Origin: Hyphococcus sp.
Lineage (GTDB): Bacteria > Pseudomonadota > Alphaproteobacteria > Caulobacterales > Parvularculaceae
Assembly (NCBI GenBank): GCA_021604605.1
Contig: BQJH01000023.1
Location: 1 to 19,260, forward strand
Length of the DNA: 19,260 nt
Direction of reading: 5' to 3'
Shown here in pieces: positions 1 to 7,397 of this stretch (its first letter is position 1; every line of letters starts with the position of its first letter). The position numbers and the translations under genes are program-made. The notes below the pieces were generated by a model. The model did not search any database. It was not told where the DNA came from and saw only the letters and a list, made by a program, of their open reading frames with translations.

Positions 1-189
1 GTTCTGGAACCTCAATTCGGCGTCACGGGGATTGGCTCAGGTGGAGACTACGCACGGTCGGCCGCGCGTGCGCTGATGGAAGAAACGGATCTTGATGCTG
101 AAAGCATCGTGCGAAAATCAATGGCGATTGCGGCGTCCATCTGCGTTTATACAAATGACAGCCTGACCATAGAAACATTAAGCGCGTAA
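1..189 (+). CDS. hslV: ATP-dependent protease subunit HslV, C-terminal part (5' truncated by window edge)
   Basis: The first 62 codons of the window read in frame 1 to a TAA stop and give the end of HslV (ClpQ), the threonine-protease ring that pairs with the HslU ATPase to form a bacterial proteasome-like complex in the cytoplasm. Visible family features are the GIGSGG turn followed by an alanine-rich helix (YARSAARALM) and the closing AASICVYTND...IETL strand region. The catalytic N-terminal threonine lies outside the window. The gene is followed 72 bases later by hslU in the same direction, the usual order of this operon. Identification rests on the C-terminal third plus the hslU neighbour and is secure. 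Confidence 0.93.
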   Translation, partial: VLEPQFGVTGIGSGGDYARSAARALMEETDLDAESIVRKSMAIAASICVYTNDSLTIETLSA

Positions 190-261
190 GCGCCCGACAA
201 CGCTATTGCGATTTCATATAACTCCCTTATTTCGACACTACATTTTTAGGCGTAAAATTTC

Positions 262-1569
262 ATGACAGACTTCAGCCCACGCGAAATTGTTTCTGAACTT
301 GACCGTTATATTGTCGGTCAAAAAGCAGCCAAGCGCGCCGTCGCGATCGCCTTGCGCAATCGATGGCGCCGCCGCCGGGTTGAGGCGCCGCTAAATGAAG
401 AGATCACTCCAAAAAATATTTTGATGATCGGCCCCACTGGCGTTGGTAAAACCGAAATTTCCCGCCGTCTGGCAAGGCTCGCCGGCGCGCCATTCCTGAA
501 AGTCGAAGCAACGAAATTCACTGAAGTGGGATATGTCGGGCGCGACGTTGACTCCATTGTCAGGGATTTGGTCGAAATCTCTGTCGGTCTCGTCAAAGAA
601 AAAAAACGCGACGAGGTAAGGGCGGCAGCTCACGAAGCGGCGGAAAATCGCGTCATCGACGTGCTCGTTGGCGAAAGCGGCAGCGACACAACCCGCGAAC
701 GCTTTCGTCAAAAGCTGCGTGATGGTGAGTTAGACGACCGGGAAATTGAAGTCGACTTGCGCGAGTCGTCTGCGGGCGCGCCAAGTTTTGAAATTCCCGG
801 CATGCCGGGATCGCAAATGAGCATGATCAATATTTCAGACATGCTCGGAAAAGCCTTTCAGGGGCCGCGTACGACAAAACGGATTAAAGTCAAAGACGCC
901 TACGACCCGATCCTCGCTGAAGAATCCGATAACCTTCTTGATGATGAAACCGTGGCGCGCGAAGCGGTGGAGCTTGCGCAAAATGACGGCATCGTTTTTC
1001 TCGACGAGATCGACAAAATCGCGCGCGGCGCAGAACGCGCCAGCGCCGATGTCTCGCGCGAAGGGGTTCAACGTGACTTGCTCCCCCTTATCGAGGGGGC
1101 GACGGTAACGACAAAATATGGCCCGGTTAAAACCGACCACATCCTCTTCATTGCATCAGGCGCCTTCCACCTCTCAAAGCCGTCCGACCTTCTGCCCGAA
1201 CTTCAGGGCCGTTTGCCAATCCGCGTTGAGCTGGACGCTTTGACCCGCGATGATTTGCGTCGGATTTTGGTTGAACCGGAAGCCAGCCTCCTGAAGCAAT
1301 ATTGTGCGCTCCTGGAAACCGAGGGCGTCACTCTCAATTTCACCGATGACGCCGCTGACGCCCTTGCGGATGCTGCGGCCTCGGTAAACGCCGGGGTAGA
1401 AAATATTGGGGCCCGCAGGCTGGCCACCATTATGGAAACTGTGCTCGACGATATTTCGTTCACAGGTGCGGATCGGTCCGGGGAAACCATAGAGATCAAT
1501 GCGGCTTATGTTGAAGAGCGGCTGGGTGAAATTGCGCGGAATGCAGACCTTTCCAAGTATATCCTTTAA
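262..1569 (+). CDS. hslU: HslU (ClpY), AAA+ unfoldase of the HslVU protease
   Basis: This 435-residue protein is the AAA+ ATPase that unfolds substrates and feeds them into HslV; the length is normal for the family. Walker A is GPTGVGKT at residues 57-64, the pore-loop GYVGRD at 90-95, Walker B FLDEID at about 246-251, and the sensor-II arginine lies in GARRL at 383-387. The intermediate (I) domain fills roughly residues 110-230. The protein ends in LSKYIL, the C-terminal tail that inserts into HslV to activate it, so the partner contact is intact. The ATG at 262 fits the family N-terminus (TPREIV-like start); only a weak AGG lies upstream, consistent with expression as part of an hslVU transcript. 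No heat-shock promoter could be identified between the two genes. Confidence 0.97.
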   Translation: MTDFSPREIVSELDRYIVGQKAAKRAVAIALRNRWRRRRVEAPLNEEITPKNILMIGPTGVGKTEISRRLARLAGAPFLKVEATKFTEVGYVGRDVDSIVRDLVEISVGLVKEKKRDEVRAAAHEAAENRVIDVLVGESGSDTTRERFRQKLRDGELDDREIEVDLRESSAGAPSFEIPGMPGSQMSMINISDMLGKAFQGPRTTKRIKVKDAYDPILAEESDNLLDDETVAREAVELAQNDGIVFLDEIDKIARGAERASADVSREGVQRDLLPLIEGATVTTKYGPVKTDHILFIASGAFHLSKPSDLLPELQGRLPIRVELDALTRDDLRRILVEPEASLLKQYCALLETEGVTLNFTDDAADALADAAASVNAGVENIGARRLATIMETVLDDISFTGADRSGETIEINAAYVEERLGEIARNADLSKYIL

Positions 1570-1586
1570 TAAACAAGGGTTTTTTC
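1562..1586 (+). terminator. Possible weak terminator after hslU
   Basis: A short potential stem overlaps the end of hslU (TCCTT pairing with AAGGG, one G-U pair, 8-base loop) and is followed directly by six T residues. The stem is only about 5 bp, so termination would be weak. The T run is clear, but the hairpin is marginal. Confidence 0.3.
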
Positions 1587-1761
1587 GCCATCGAAATGAC
1601 TTGGGGATCAGCCTGTCGTGGATGTAAAAAACACCTGAACTCTCCCTAAAGCCCAGTTAATTGGCGGTTTTCCTTGTGTTTTGCCCCCGCGGAAAGCGTG
1701 GCGCATGGCGCACACTCCGGTAAATGCCGCAAAGCAGGGCAAAAGCGGGCTTTCGTTAAAG

Positions 1762-1776
1762 TTAATAGCAGGTTAA
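1762..1776 (+). promoter_or_regulatory. Candidate CtrA-binding site (TTAA-N7-TTAA)
   Basis: The sequence TTAATAGCAGGTTAA is a perfect match to the alphaproteobacterial CtrA box TTAA-N7-TTAA. A further TTAA lies 2 bases upstream (1756-1759). The site is 37 bases before the start codon of the membrane PDT-like protein, in the 244-base gap after hslU, where a promoter for that gene would be expected. CckA, the kinase that controls CtrA activity, is encoded in this window. The match is seen directly; binding is inferred. Confidence 0.5.
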
Positions 1777-1813
1777 TCTATCCCCTCTGAGGGAGATATA
1801 GTGGGGCCCGCTC

Positions 1814-3706
1814 ATGGCTGACGGCGCAGCGAATGAATTCAGACGACGGTCTATGATGTCCTTGTATGAGGATGCAGACCCGCGTTTTTCGACAAGTTCG
1901 GATCAAAAAGGCGGGGATGAAGGGCGCTCGAAAAAGCGCTTTGGCGAAAAGCCGAAACCACCCGCTAAAATTGCGTTCACAGGCGAAGAATGGGGCTTTG
2001 GCTACCAGGCCGCCAAGAAATTTATAGGCACAGCGCGCGACAAGCGAACCGTTCCCGACGCCGGCTTTGGCGCCATGAACAATGCGCGCGTTGAGCGCGA
2101 ATTCGAAGAAGCCAGCAAGAATAATGCATTCGATTATGAAAACCCGGTAACGCAGCCGTTGCGCACAAAAGAGCAGGCGCTCATGGCTGTGCAGCAAGGC
2201 ACGGCTGATTTTGCCCTTGTTCCGTTTTATAATCCGTATGCTGGGTATGACTATGAATCGCTGCGCGCTGTCGCTAGCCTAAATCGGATGCGCGGCATCC
2301 AGCAGGTTGATGCATCTGATCATTTCTGTCTTGCGGTGCATGAATCACAGCTCTTCGACATCGTACAATCATCTCATCCGGGAACTGGGTTCTCTGCGTT
2401 GCAACGGCGGATGCGCAAATCATGGGGCCTGACAGAAACCGACAGCGGCAATGAACCTGGTTCTGACTTCAACAGCGAGACACCGCGCGCTGGTCTGCCC
2501 ATTGATATGGCGGATCAAAAACTAATCCGGGATCGCATTGATGTTGTTTTTGCTGGTCCTGAAGCGGCGCGACGCTGTAAATCCAAACTGGATGGGCTTC
2601 GTTCAATCGGCATCGAGACCAAAGAGATTCCCATGGCGGTTGAACCGCACCGTGAACTCGCTCGGCTGGCGCGCTCTACCGTCAATACAACACGCCAGAC
2701 CAATACGGTATTCGACCCCATCACCGGAGATACAAGACACTTCTCGACGCTCGGCGCAGACGCACAAAATGGGAATTTATACGCAATGGCGCTGCCTTAC
2801 GAAGTCGCCATGCGCTCATCTGATTACATCATCATCGATCATAACATCGACGATGCGCCGCCTTTGAAAACGCGCTTCATGGTTGTTGAAAACAATCCCG
2901 ACCATTCTCTTTATGAAGATAAATACCGCACCACAGACGCCAAGACCGGATATTGGGCAAAGCGCCTTGCGGCAGTAGCAAACCCAACCGGCGCCTTCGG
3001 GCAAGGTTTCATGAACATGTTTGGCTATGTCGCCTCATTGGCCGCTCTAATCTTTATTGTGATGGGTGTTTACGGGGTTAGCGCCGCGTCATTTTCCACC
3101 CTTGAGCTACCGCCCACACTCACCTGGTTATCATCCTTAACATCAACCGGCTCGATGGTGTTGGGCGCAGCAATTGCTCTTGCTGCTTACATGTTGCTTT
3201 CGGTTCAAAGCACAGGCTCTCGCGGCGTGCGGGTTATGTTTCTATTTCGCCGCGATCAAACAGCGGCTTCAATTGGCGACATTGAAAACTTCCTTCGCAA
3301 TTTCGGCGTACGGCACACTGTTGTTCGCCTGGACGAAGACAGCGAAGCAAAGTCACCAGCCTCCGTTGTTCTTGACGTTGAATTTATGCCGGAAGATTTC
3401 AGCTACGGGCCTATTAAAGCACTGACGCACCGCCTGCGCGGGTCTGTCGTCAATGGCGCACTGAAGAAATCATTTCAGCGCTGGAAAAATCGCGGCGTCA
3501 CAATACTAGCCGCGATGCCTTTTGATGCTGAAGACGCGCAACTGCCGAAACATAAGGCCCGCCGCTGGTGGAGTGAGGCGATCAACGCATGGGCAGCGGA
3601 TTTCACCGAAACCATGTTCATTCGCTTTTCGCGCGTCCTCTTCTTCTATGGCCTGCCTGCCGCCATCATTATCTTCTTCATGTGGCGGTATTTCCTGAAC
3701 GGCTAA
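1814..3706 (+). CDS. Membrane protein with prephenate dehydratase-like and ACT-like domains (not a recognised named gene)
   Basis: The 630-residue protein has a charged, probably disordered N-terminus (1-50) and then a region resembling the catalytic domain of prephenate dehydratase (PDT, about 52-360). IAFTGEEWGFGYQAA (53-67) aligns with the PDT opening strand. EQALMAVQQGTADFALVPFYNPYAG (120-144) aligns with the GxADxxVVPIENSxxG block. NIDDAPPLKTRFMVVE (344-359) aligns with the closing TRF motif. Helices at about 405-426 and 446-464 follow. Residues 471-547 then show a beta-alpha-beta-beta-alpha-beta pattern like the ACT domain that normally follows PDT directly. A last helix spans 607-626. 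Asn140 and Thr353 of the PDT active site are kept, but the Glu of PIEN is Tyr139. There is no signal peptide, and the charge distribution puts both domains in the cytoplasm. A GTGGGG 7 bases before ATG 1814 supports this start; ATG 1853 is possible. It may be a sensor or degenerate enzyme; the function is unknown. Confidence 0.85.
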   Translation: MADGAANEFRRRSMMSLYEDADPRFSTSSDQKGGDEGRSKKRFGEKPKPPAKIAFTGEEWGFGYQAAKKFIGTARDKRTVPDAGFGAMNNARVEREFEEASKNNAFDYENPVTQPLRTKEQALMAVQQGTADFALVPFYNPYAGYDYESLRAVASLNRMRGIQQVDASDHFCLAVHESQLFDIVQSSHPGTGFSALQRRMRKSWGLTETDSGNEPGSDFNSETPRAGLPIDMADQKLIRDRIDVVFAGPEAARRCKSKLDGLRSIGIETKEIPMAVEPHRELARLARSTVNTTRQTNTVFDPITGDTRHFSTLGADAQNGNLYAMALPYEVAMRSSDYIIIDHNIDDAPPLKTRFMVVENNPDHSLYEDKYRTTDAKTGYWAKRLAAVANPTGAFGQGFMNMFGYVASLAALIFIVMGVYGVSAASFSTLELPPTLTWLSSLTSTGSMVLGAAIALAAYMLLSVQSTGSRGVRVMFLFRRDQTAASIGDIENFLRNFGVRHTVVRLDEDSEAKSPASVVLDVEFMPEDFSYGPIKALTHRLRGSVVNGALKKSFQRWKNRGVTILAAMPFDAEDAQLPKHKARRWWSEAINAWAADFTETMFIRFSRVLFFYGLPAAIIIFFMWRYFLNG

Positions 3707-3709
3707 GCG

Positions 3710-4291
3710 TCAACGCGCTTTTAGAAAAACGTAAAACGCGCCAGAGCCGCCATGGCGCGGGTGGGCAGGCGCGGCGCGCACAACATGCTGGCGGAACGCA
3801 TCTTCATTCAGCCACTCACGAAAACGACGGCGCAATATACCTGCGCCAAGGCGTCCCGAATTAAACCCTGCATGATAACTATCAGCGCGCACGCCTTTTC
3901 CGGTAATGACCAATACACAGCGATTTCCTCGCGCCGCCGCCTCGAGCAGAAAGCCATAAAGGGCGGCTCGGGCCGTCACCTGATTGTGGCCATGTAAGTC
4001 GAATGTTGCATCAATCGGAAGCCTGCCTTTACGGGCATGACGGTCAAGGCGTGGGTCGCCCGCAACAAACCGGTCAGGTGCTTTTCGCGAGTTCGAAGTA
4101 TTCTTAGTGGTTTTAAGCGCCACTTGATGGCGCTTCCCAAGCAAAGGTTTCACCGCCGGGTGGTTTGGAGATGGTTTTAACGCATTATCGAAATGCTCAA
4201 AATCTCTGACGCCAGACTTAGTTAAAGGATCGACATGGCGGGTGGTTCGTCGCCATAATGCAAGCTCTTCCGGCGTTAGCTTGCGGTTCAC
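3710..4291 (-). CDS. Smr/MutS2-type domain protein
   Basis: This 193-residue protein carries a C-terminal Smr domain, a DNA/RNA nicking-endonuclease fold found in MutS2 tails and in stand-alone bacterial proteins. The DLHGH motif is at 98-102, the VITGKG strand-turn at 128-133, and the closing GGSGAFYVFL strand near 181-190. Residues 1-90 are basic and low in recognisable structure, starting with the L.PEE...W motif common to alphaproteobacterial members. The start is GTG at 4289-4291, overlapping the TGA of mltA (GTGA), so translation is probably coupled to mltA. Its 3' end lies 3 bases from the stop of the convergent membrane protein gene, leaving no room for a conventional terminator. The exact substrate is not known. 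Confidence 0.9.
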   Translation of the reverse strand: MNRKLTPEELALWRRTTRHVDPLTKSGVRDFEHFDNALKPSPNHPAVKPLLGKRHQVALKTTKNTSNSRKAPDRFVAGDPRLDRHARKGRLPIDATFDLHGHNQVTARAALYGFLLEAAARGNRCVLVITGKGVRADSYHAGFNSGRLGAGILRRRFREWLNEDAFRQHVVRAAPAHPRHGGSGAFYVFLKAR

Positions 4292-5631
4292 GGCAACCGC
4301 TCAGCGACAGATCGTGGCGTCAGGACGATCATTTTGCCGCGCGCCTTCATTTTACCTGCAATCTCACCGGCCTCAGCACCCGATCCCCAGAAAAAATCGC
4401 CCCGCACAGGGCCACGAATGGCGCCGCCCGTGTCTTGAGCAACCATCAATCGACGGATAGGCCCGGAAGCATCCACCGGTTCCAGATCAACCCAAACCGG
4501 AGCGCCCAACATATGATATCGCAGATCAACAGCCAGGCTACGCCCTGGTGTTAAAGGAAGGCCCTGGGCGCCCAAAGGCCCCAACCCCGGCTCTGGCGCT
4601 TCAAGCTCAGTGAAAAAAACATAAGAAGCATTTTGTTCCCGCATTTCGCGAGCCTCTGCTTCTGGTGAGGCGTCCAGCCAGGCGCGAATTGATTGCATGG
4701 AAACCTCTGACAAAGGCATGATCTCTCTATCGACCATGACCTTCCCAATCGCAGTATAAGCATGGCCATTCTGCCCAGCATAACCAATGCGCAGCTCTTT
4801 TTCCTCGCCGTTTAATTCTAACCGGCCCGAGCCTTGTATCTGTAAAAAGAACAAATCATTCGGGTCCATCCATGCAATGGGCTGAACATCTCCGGCGATA
4901 GCACCAGCGTTGATCTGCCCATGATCCTGGTACGGAACAAGGCGCCCGCCATCTATGCGACCCGCAATTCTTCGCCCTGACAGTTCTTCGCGAAAGGCGC
5001 CAAGGTCAACCTCCACCAGATCATTCGGTCGACGATAGACAGGCGCAGAAAAGTCTGGTGTCGGCGCCAAAGAAGCAGCGTAAACTGGCTCAAAGTAGCC
5101 CGTAAAAAGGCCCGTCTCATCAACCTTATCCGGCGCCTCAGCGTTTGGCCCGCCGGGCAGGGGGCGCTGGCGCGTTTGGATCTGAACCGGTGCAAAATAC
5201 GCCTCAAAGAAAGCACGCATGGCGCTTTGCCACGCCGCATCATCAGCGTAGACCTCGCGCTCGAGGTTACCGGCCTCACCACAAGGAAGAAGCCAGTCAG
5301 CAACTTTCCCGCTTAAAGAAATATTGCCCCACTCTTCTCCTAAATATTCTTTTGCATTGGCTGCCTGGCTGGGCTGACGCGCCATCACTTGATCGCATGA
5401 CCTTAAAAAGGCTTCAAAAGCGAGTTGAGGGTCATCCTCTCGCCAGCCCTCAAGATCACTGTACTGAACAATCTGATAATCAAACTGTGCTGGCCCATAG
5501 GCCGGCGCATCAAACTTCTTATTGAAAAAAGCCGGGATCACACCGCCGAAAACCAGCAGAGCGGCCAGCACGGCAAGAGCTATGCTCGCTAAAAACAAAA
5601 CCCGAATGCTATGGTGATTAAGTGCTTTCAC
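4288..5631 (-). CDS. mltA: Membrane-bound lytic murein transglycosylase A
   Basis: MltA cleaves the beta-1,4 bond between N-acetylmuramic acid and N-acetylglucosamine in peptidoglycan, leaving a 1,6-anhydro end. The GTG at 5629-5631 is chosen because AGGGAG stands 7 bases upstream; a longer frame reaching 5733 would overlap the preceding gene. This gives 447 residues. The N-terminus has a hydrophobic segment (about 10-32) without a lipobox, so the protein looks anchored by a signal-anchor helix rather than lipidated as in E. coli. LFTGYFEP (about 175-182) and FLQIQGSG (about 262-269) are family motifs. VAQDTGGAIRGPVRGDFFWG near the C-terminus (Asp about 400) is the 3D-domain region holding the catalytic aspartate. 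It lies between the Tim44-like gene and smr in one operon. Confidence 0.95.
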   Translation of the reverse strand: MKALNHHSIRVLFLASIALAVLAALLVFGGVIPAFFNKKFDAPAYGPAQFDYQIVQYSDLEGWREDDPQLAFEAFLRSCDQVMARQPSQAANAKEYLGEEWGNISLSGKVADWLLPCGEAGNLEREVYADDAAWQSAMRAFFEAYFAPVQIQTRQRPLPGGPNAEAPDKVDETGLFTGYFEPVYAASLAPTPDFSAPVYRRPNDLVEVDLGAFREELSGRRIAGRIDGGRLVPYQDHGQINAGAIAGDVQPIAWMDPNDLFFLQIQGSGRLELNGEEKELRIGYAGQNGHAYTAIGKVMVDREIMPLSEVSMQSIRAWLDASPEAEAREMREQNASYVFFTELEAPEPGLGPLGAQGLPLTPGRSLAVDLRYHMLGAPVWVDLEPVDASGPIRRLMVAQDTGGAIRGPVRGDFFWGSGAEAGEIAGKMKARGKMIVLTPRSVAERLP

Positions 5632-5634
5632 GCG

Positions 5635-5662
5635 AAAACTCCCTAAGAGCTTAGGGAGTTTT
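5635..5662 (-). promoter_or_regulatory. Perfect hairpin covering the mltA Shine-Dalgarno sequence
   Basis: AAAACTCCCTAA and TTAGGGAGTTTT form a perfect 12-bp inverted repeat around the 4-base loop GCTC (minus strand). The 5' arm begins inside the TAA stop of the Tim44-like gene. The 3' arm contains AGGGAG, the mltA ribosome-binding site, and the GTG start follows 3 bases after the arm. In the mRNA the hairpin would hide the mltA site unless ribosomes finishing the upstream gene open it. The U run at the end of the stem is short (4), so it could also act as a weak intrinsic terminator that attenuates mltA-smr. The repeat is seen directly; the role is inferred. Confidence 0.7.
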
Positions 5663-6311
5663 AAGCAGCGCCGCCCGTGGCGACAAGAATCCAATTTGGA
5701 TCCCGGCTCGACCGCTTCCTCGAAAAGGTCCAACGATCTTTGACAAGATCGATGCGGTTCGGGTCGCCATCAACGACATTACCCTTTTTATCGCGCGATA
5801 CGCGAACCTGATTGGACGTAAACTCGGTCGTCGCGGTCATCCAGTCATCATCGACCTCACTCGCGACAATAGAGGCGTGCTCGATGCCGACAAACTTCAA
5901 ATCCATGGTATGGCCCGCCTCTTCCCGCGCCAGAACCGCGCGCTTAAAGGCGTCGTAAACTGAATCGCTCAAAAACGCTCGCACCGACCGCAAATCGCCA
6001 GAAGCAAAAGCTTCAACGATCATTTCATATGCCCCCTTGGCTCCCCTTAGATAATCAGCTTCTTCAAAGCTTGCGTCTGCATCCCGCAAAACGCGCGCAT
6101 TGGTTGAGACTGGGGTTGGGCGGGCCTCATCAAGAGCTGTTGAAAAGTCCTCGGGTTCCGTGTCGGCTTTTTTTTCTGCATCCGCAGCGCGACGCTGAAG
6201 CCCTTCGAGGTCATGGCGTTGCTCATGACCGGTGCGTGTGCCCATGACGGAAAACAACCGAAACAGGATAAAAGCCGTTACACCGGCGAGTATTAAGAGT
6301 ACTGGATCCAT
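5661..6311 (-). CDS. timA: Tim44-like domain membrane protein (TimA family)
   Basis: The protein has 216 residues. An N-terminal hydrophobic helix (about 3-22) is followed by a charged linker (25-85) and then a Tim44-like/NTF2-like domain (about 83-213), with the typical opening EEADYLRGAKGAYEMIVEAFASGDL and the closing ...KDRWTFSRKRSSRDPNWILVATGGA. Related alphaproteobacterial proteins (TimA in Caulobacter) are inner-membrane proteins and are regarded as the bacterial counterpart of the mitochondrial import-motor subunit Tim44; their exact job is unsettled. The ATG at 6309-6311 directly precedes the membrane helix, though no strong Shine-Dalgarno sequence is seen. It is first in an operon with mltA and smr and divergent from fxsA, across an 82-base shared promoter gap. 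Confidence 0.92.
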   Translation of the reverse strand: MDPVLLILAGVTAFILFRLFSVMGTRTGHEQRHDLEGLQRRAADAEKKADTEPEDFSTALDEARPTPVSTNARVLRDADASFEEADYLRGAKGAYEMIVEAFASGDLRSVRAFLSDSVYDAFKRAVLAREEAGHTMDLKFVGIEHASIVASEVDDDWMTATTEFTSNQVRVSRDKKGNVVDGDPNRIDLVKDRWTFSRKRSSRDPNWILVATGGAA

Positions 6312-6393
6312 ATCAAACGATTTAAGCCGAAAACCTTAAATTTGCGCGAGCAATCCTTATATAGGAACCAAATCAGGAAAAACACCAGAAACA

Positions 6394-6804
6394 ATGCTTT
6401 TCATCCTCATTGCCCTTTTTGTAATCGGCCCGATTGCTGAAATCTATGTCCTTTTGGCGGCCGGCAGCGCCTTTGGGGTTCTCCCTGTTATTACGGCCTG
6501 TATTGCGACGGCCATCATCGGCGGATGGGTTATTCGCCTGCAAGGTATGGCCGCCCTAAATGCCGCCCGCAAAGATCTCGACGCCGGGCGCCCGCCAATT
6601 TCCTCGGCTGTCGACGGCGCCTTGCTGGTTGTCGCTGCGCCATTTCTGATGACGCCGGGCTTTTTGACCGATGCTATCGGCTTTGCTCTTTTAACACCGC
6701 CCTTCCGGCGGTTCCTGGGTCGGCTCATAATGCGCGAAATTAAAAAGCGGATGGACCGATCTGGACCCCATTCCGGACCAACGATTACCATCCATCGCCC
6801 GTAA
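6394..6804 (+). CDS. fxsA: FxsA family membrane protein
   Basis: This 136-residue inner-membrane protein matches FxsA, named for suppressing exclusion of phage T7 by the F plasmid when overproduced in E. coli; its normal role is unknown. Hydrophobic helices occupy about 2-22, 26-46 and 75-100, with the family motif GPIAEIYVLL near 12-21 and the region AAPFLMTPGFLTDAIGFALLTPPFR near 80-104. The C-terminus is basic and cytoplasmic. It is divergent from the Tim44-like gene. A TATATA at 6358-6363 could be a -10 element, but no good -35 could be fitted. secB follows 80 bases downstream in the same direction. Confidence 0.93.
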   Translation: MLFILIALFVIGPIAEIYVLLAAGSAFGVLPVITACIATAIIGGWVIRLQGMAALNAARKDLDAGRPPISSAVDGALLVVAAPFLMTPGFLTDAIGFALLTPPFRRFLGRLIMREIKKRMDRSGPHSGPTITIHRP

Positions 6805-6884
6805 CAGGTTAAAATCAATGGGTTGCGGTTGTCCGGCCCCCCGTGTATTGACCCGCTCTCAATCGCAACAAAGACGGAAAGACC

Positions 6885-7382
6885 ATGTCTGAAAGCCCAG
6901 AAAACACAAATCCGCAAGATGGCGCCAACAACACACAAGGCGGACCGTCTCTGGTCGTCCTCGCGCAATATTTGAAGGACCTTTCTTTTGAGAGCCCGAA
7001 AGCGCCAGAGGCGTTTAAAATTCCTGCGACACCGGAAATTGACGTCAATGTGGACGTGAACGGGCGCGGCCTTGGCCCTGACCAATATGAGGTTGAGTTT
7101 TCAGTTTCTGCAAAAGCCAGCCACCAGGAAGAGCCAATCTTTGTGGTTGAGGCGTCTTATGGCGGTGTTTTTGAAATCAAGAACCTGGCGCCGGATCAAC
7201 TGGAAATTGCGATGCTGGTTGAATGTCCGCGGTTGCTGTTCCCGTTTCTGCGCCAGATCGTGGCTGACGCAACGCGCAACGGCAACTTTCCGCCACTGAT
7301 GCTCGATCCGATCGATTTCATGGGCATCTACATCGCCAATAAACAAAATATGCAGCAGCCGCCCGCAGCAGGCGAAGCCTAA
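6885..7382 (+). CDS. secB: Protein-export chaperone SecB
   Basis: SecB is a cytoplasmic tetrameric chaperone that keeps precursor proteins unfolded and hands them to SecA for export. The 165-residue length fits alphaproteobacterial SecB. The recognisable blocks are LAQYLKDLSFESPKAP (about 26-41), the beta-strands PEIDVNVDVN (49-58), YEVEFSVSAKA (68-78), and the conserved FVVEASYGGVFEI and CPRLLFPFLRQIVADATRNGNFPPLMLDPIDF blocks through about 145. A GGAA lies 6 bases before the ATG. It ends 15 bases from the stop of the convergent dnaQ gene. Confidence 0.97.
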   Translation: MSESPENTNPQDGANNTQGGPSLVVLAQYLKDLSFESPKAPEAFKIPATPEIDVNVDVNGRGLGPDQYEVEFSVSAKASHQEEPIFVVEASYGGVFEIKNLAPDQLEIAMLVECPRLLFPFLRQIVADATRNGNFPPLMLDPIDFMGIYIANKQNMQQPPAAGEA

Positions 7383-7397
7383 CCTACAAAACGAGGC

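Noticed and set aside
1781..1806. CCCTC-T-GAGGG dyad before ATG 1814
   Set aside because: A one-base loop cannot form a stable hairpin and no known operator matches; it may be chance.
1814..3706. Interpretation as a TRAP/TAXI or ABC solute-binding protein
   Set aside because: The PDT-like region shares the broad binding-protein fold, but there is no signal peptide and the TRF ending and block order fit PDT better.
5632..5733. Longer mltA start at 5733
   Set aside because: It overlaps the Tim44-like gene by over 70 bases, lacks a ribosome-binding site, and puts about 34 non-family residues before the membrane anchor; GTG 5631 has AGGGAG at ideal spacing.
6444..7085. Long open frame of 213 codons on the minus strand across fxsA and secB
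   Set aside because: It is antisense to two well-identified genes, has a composition rich in Arg and Pro from the shadow frame, and resembles no family.
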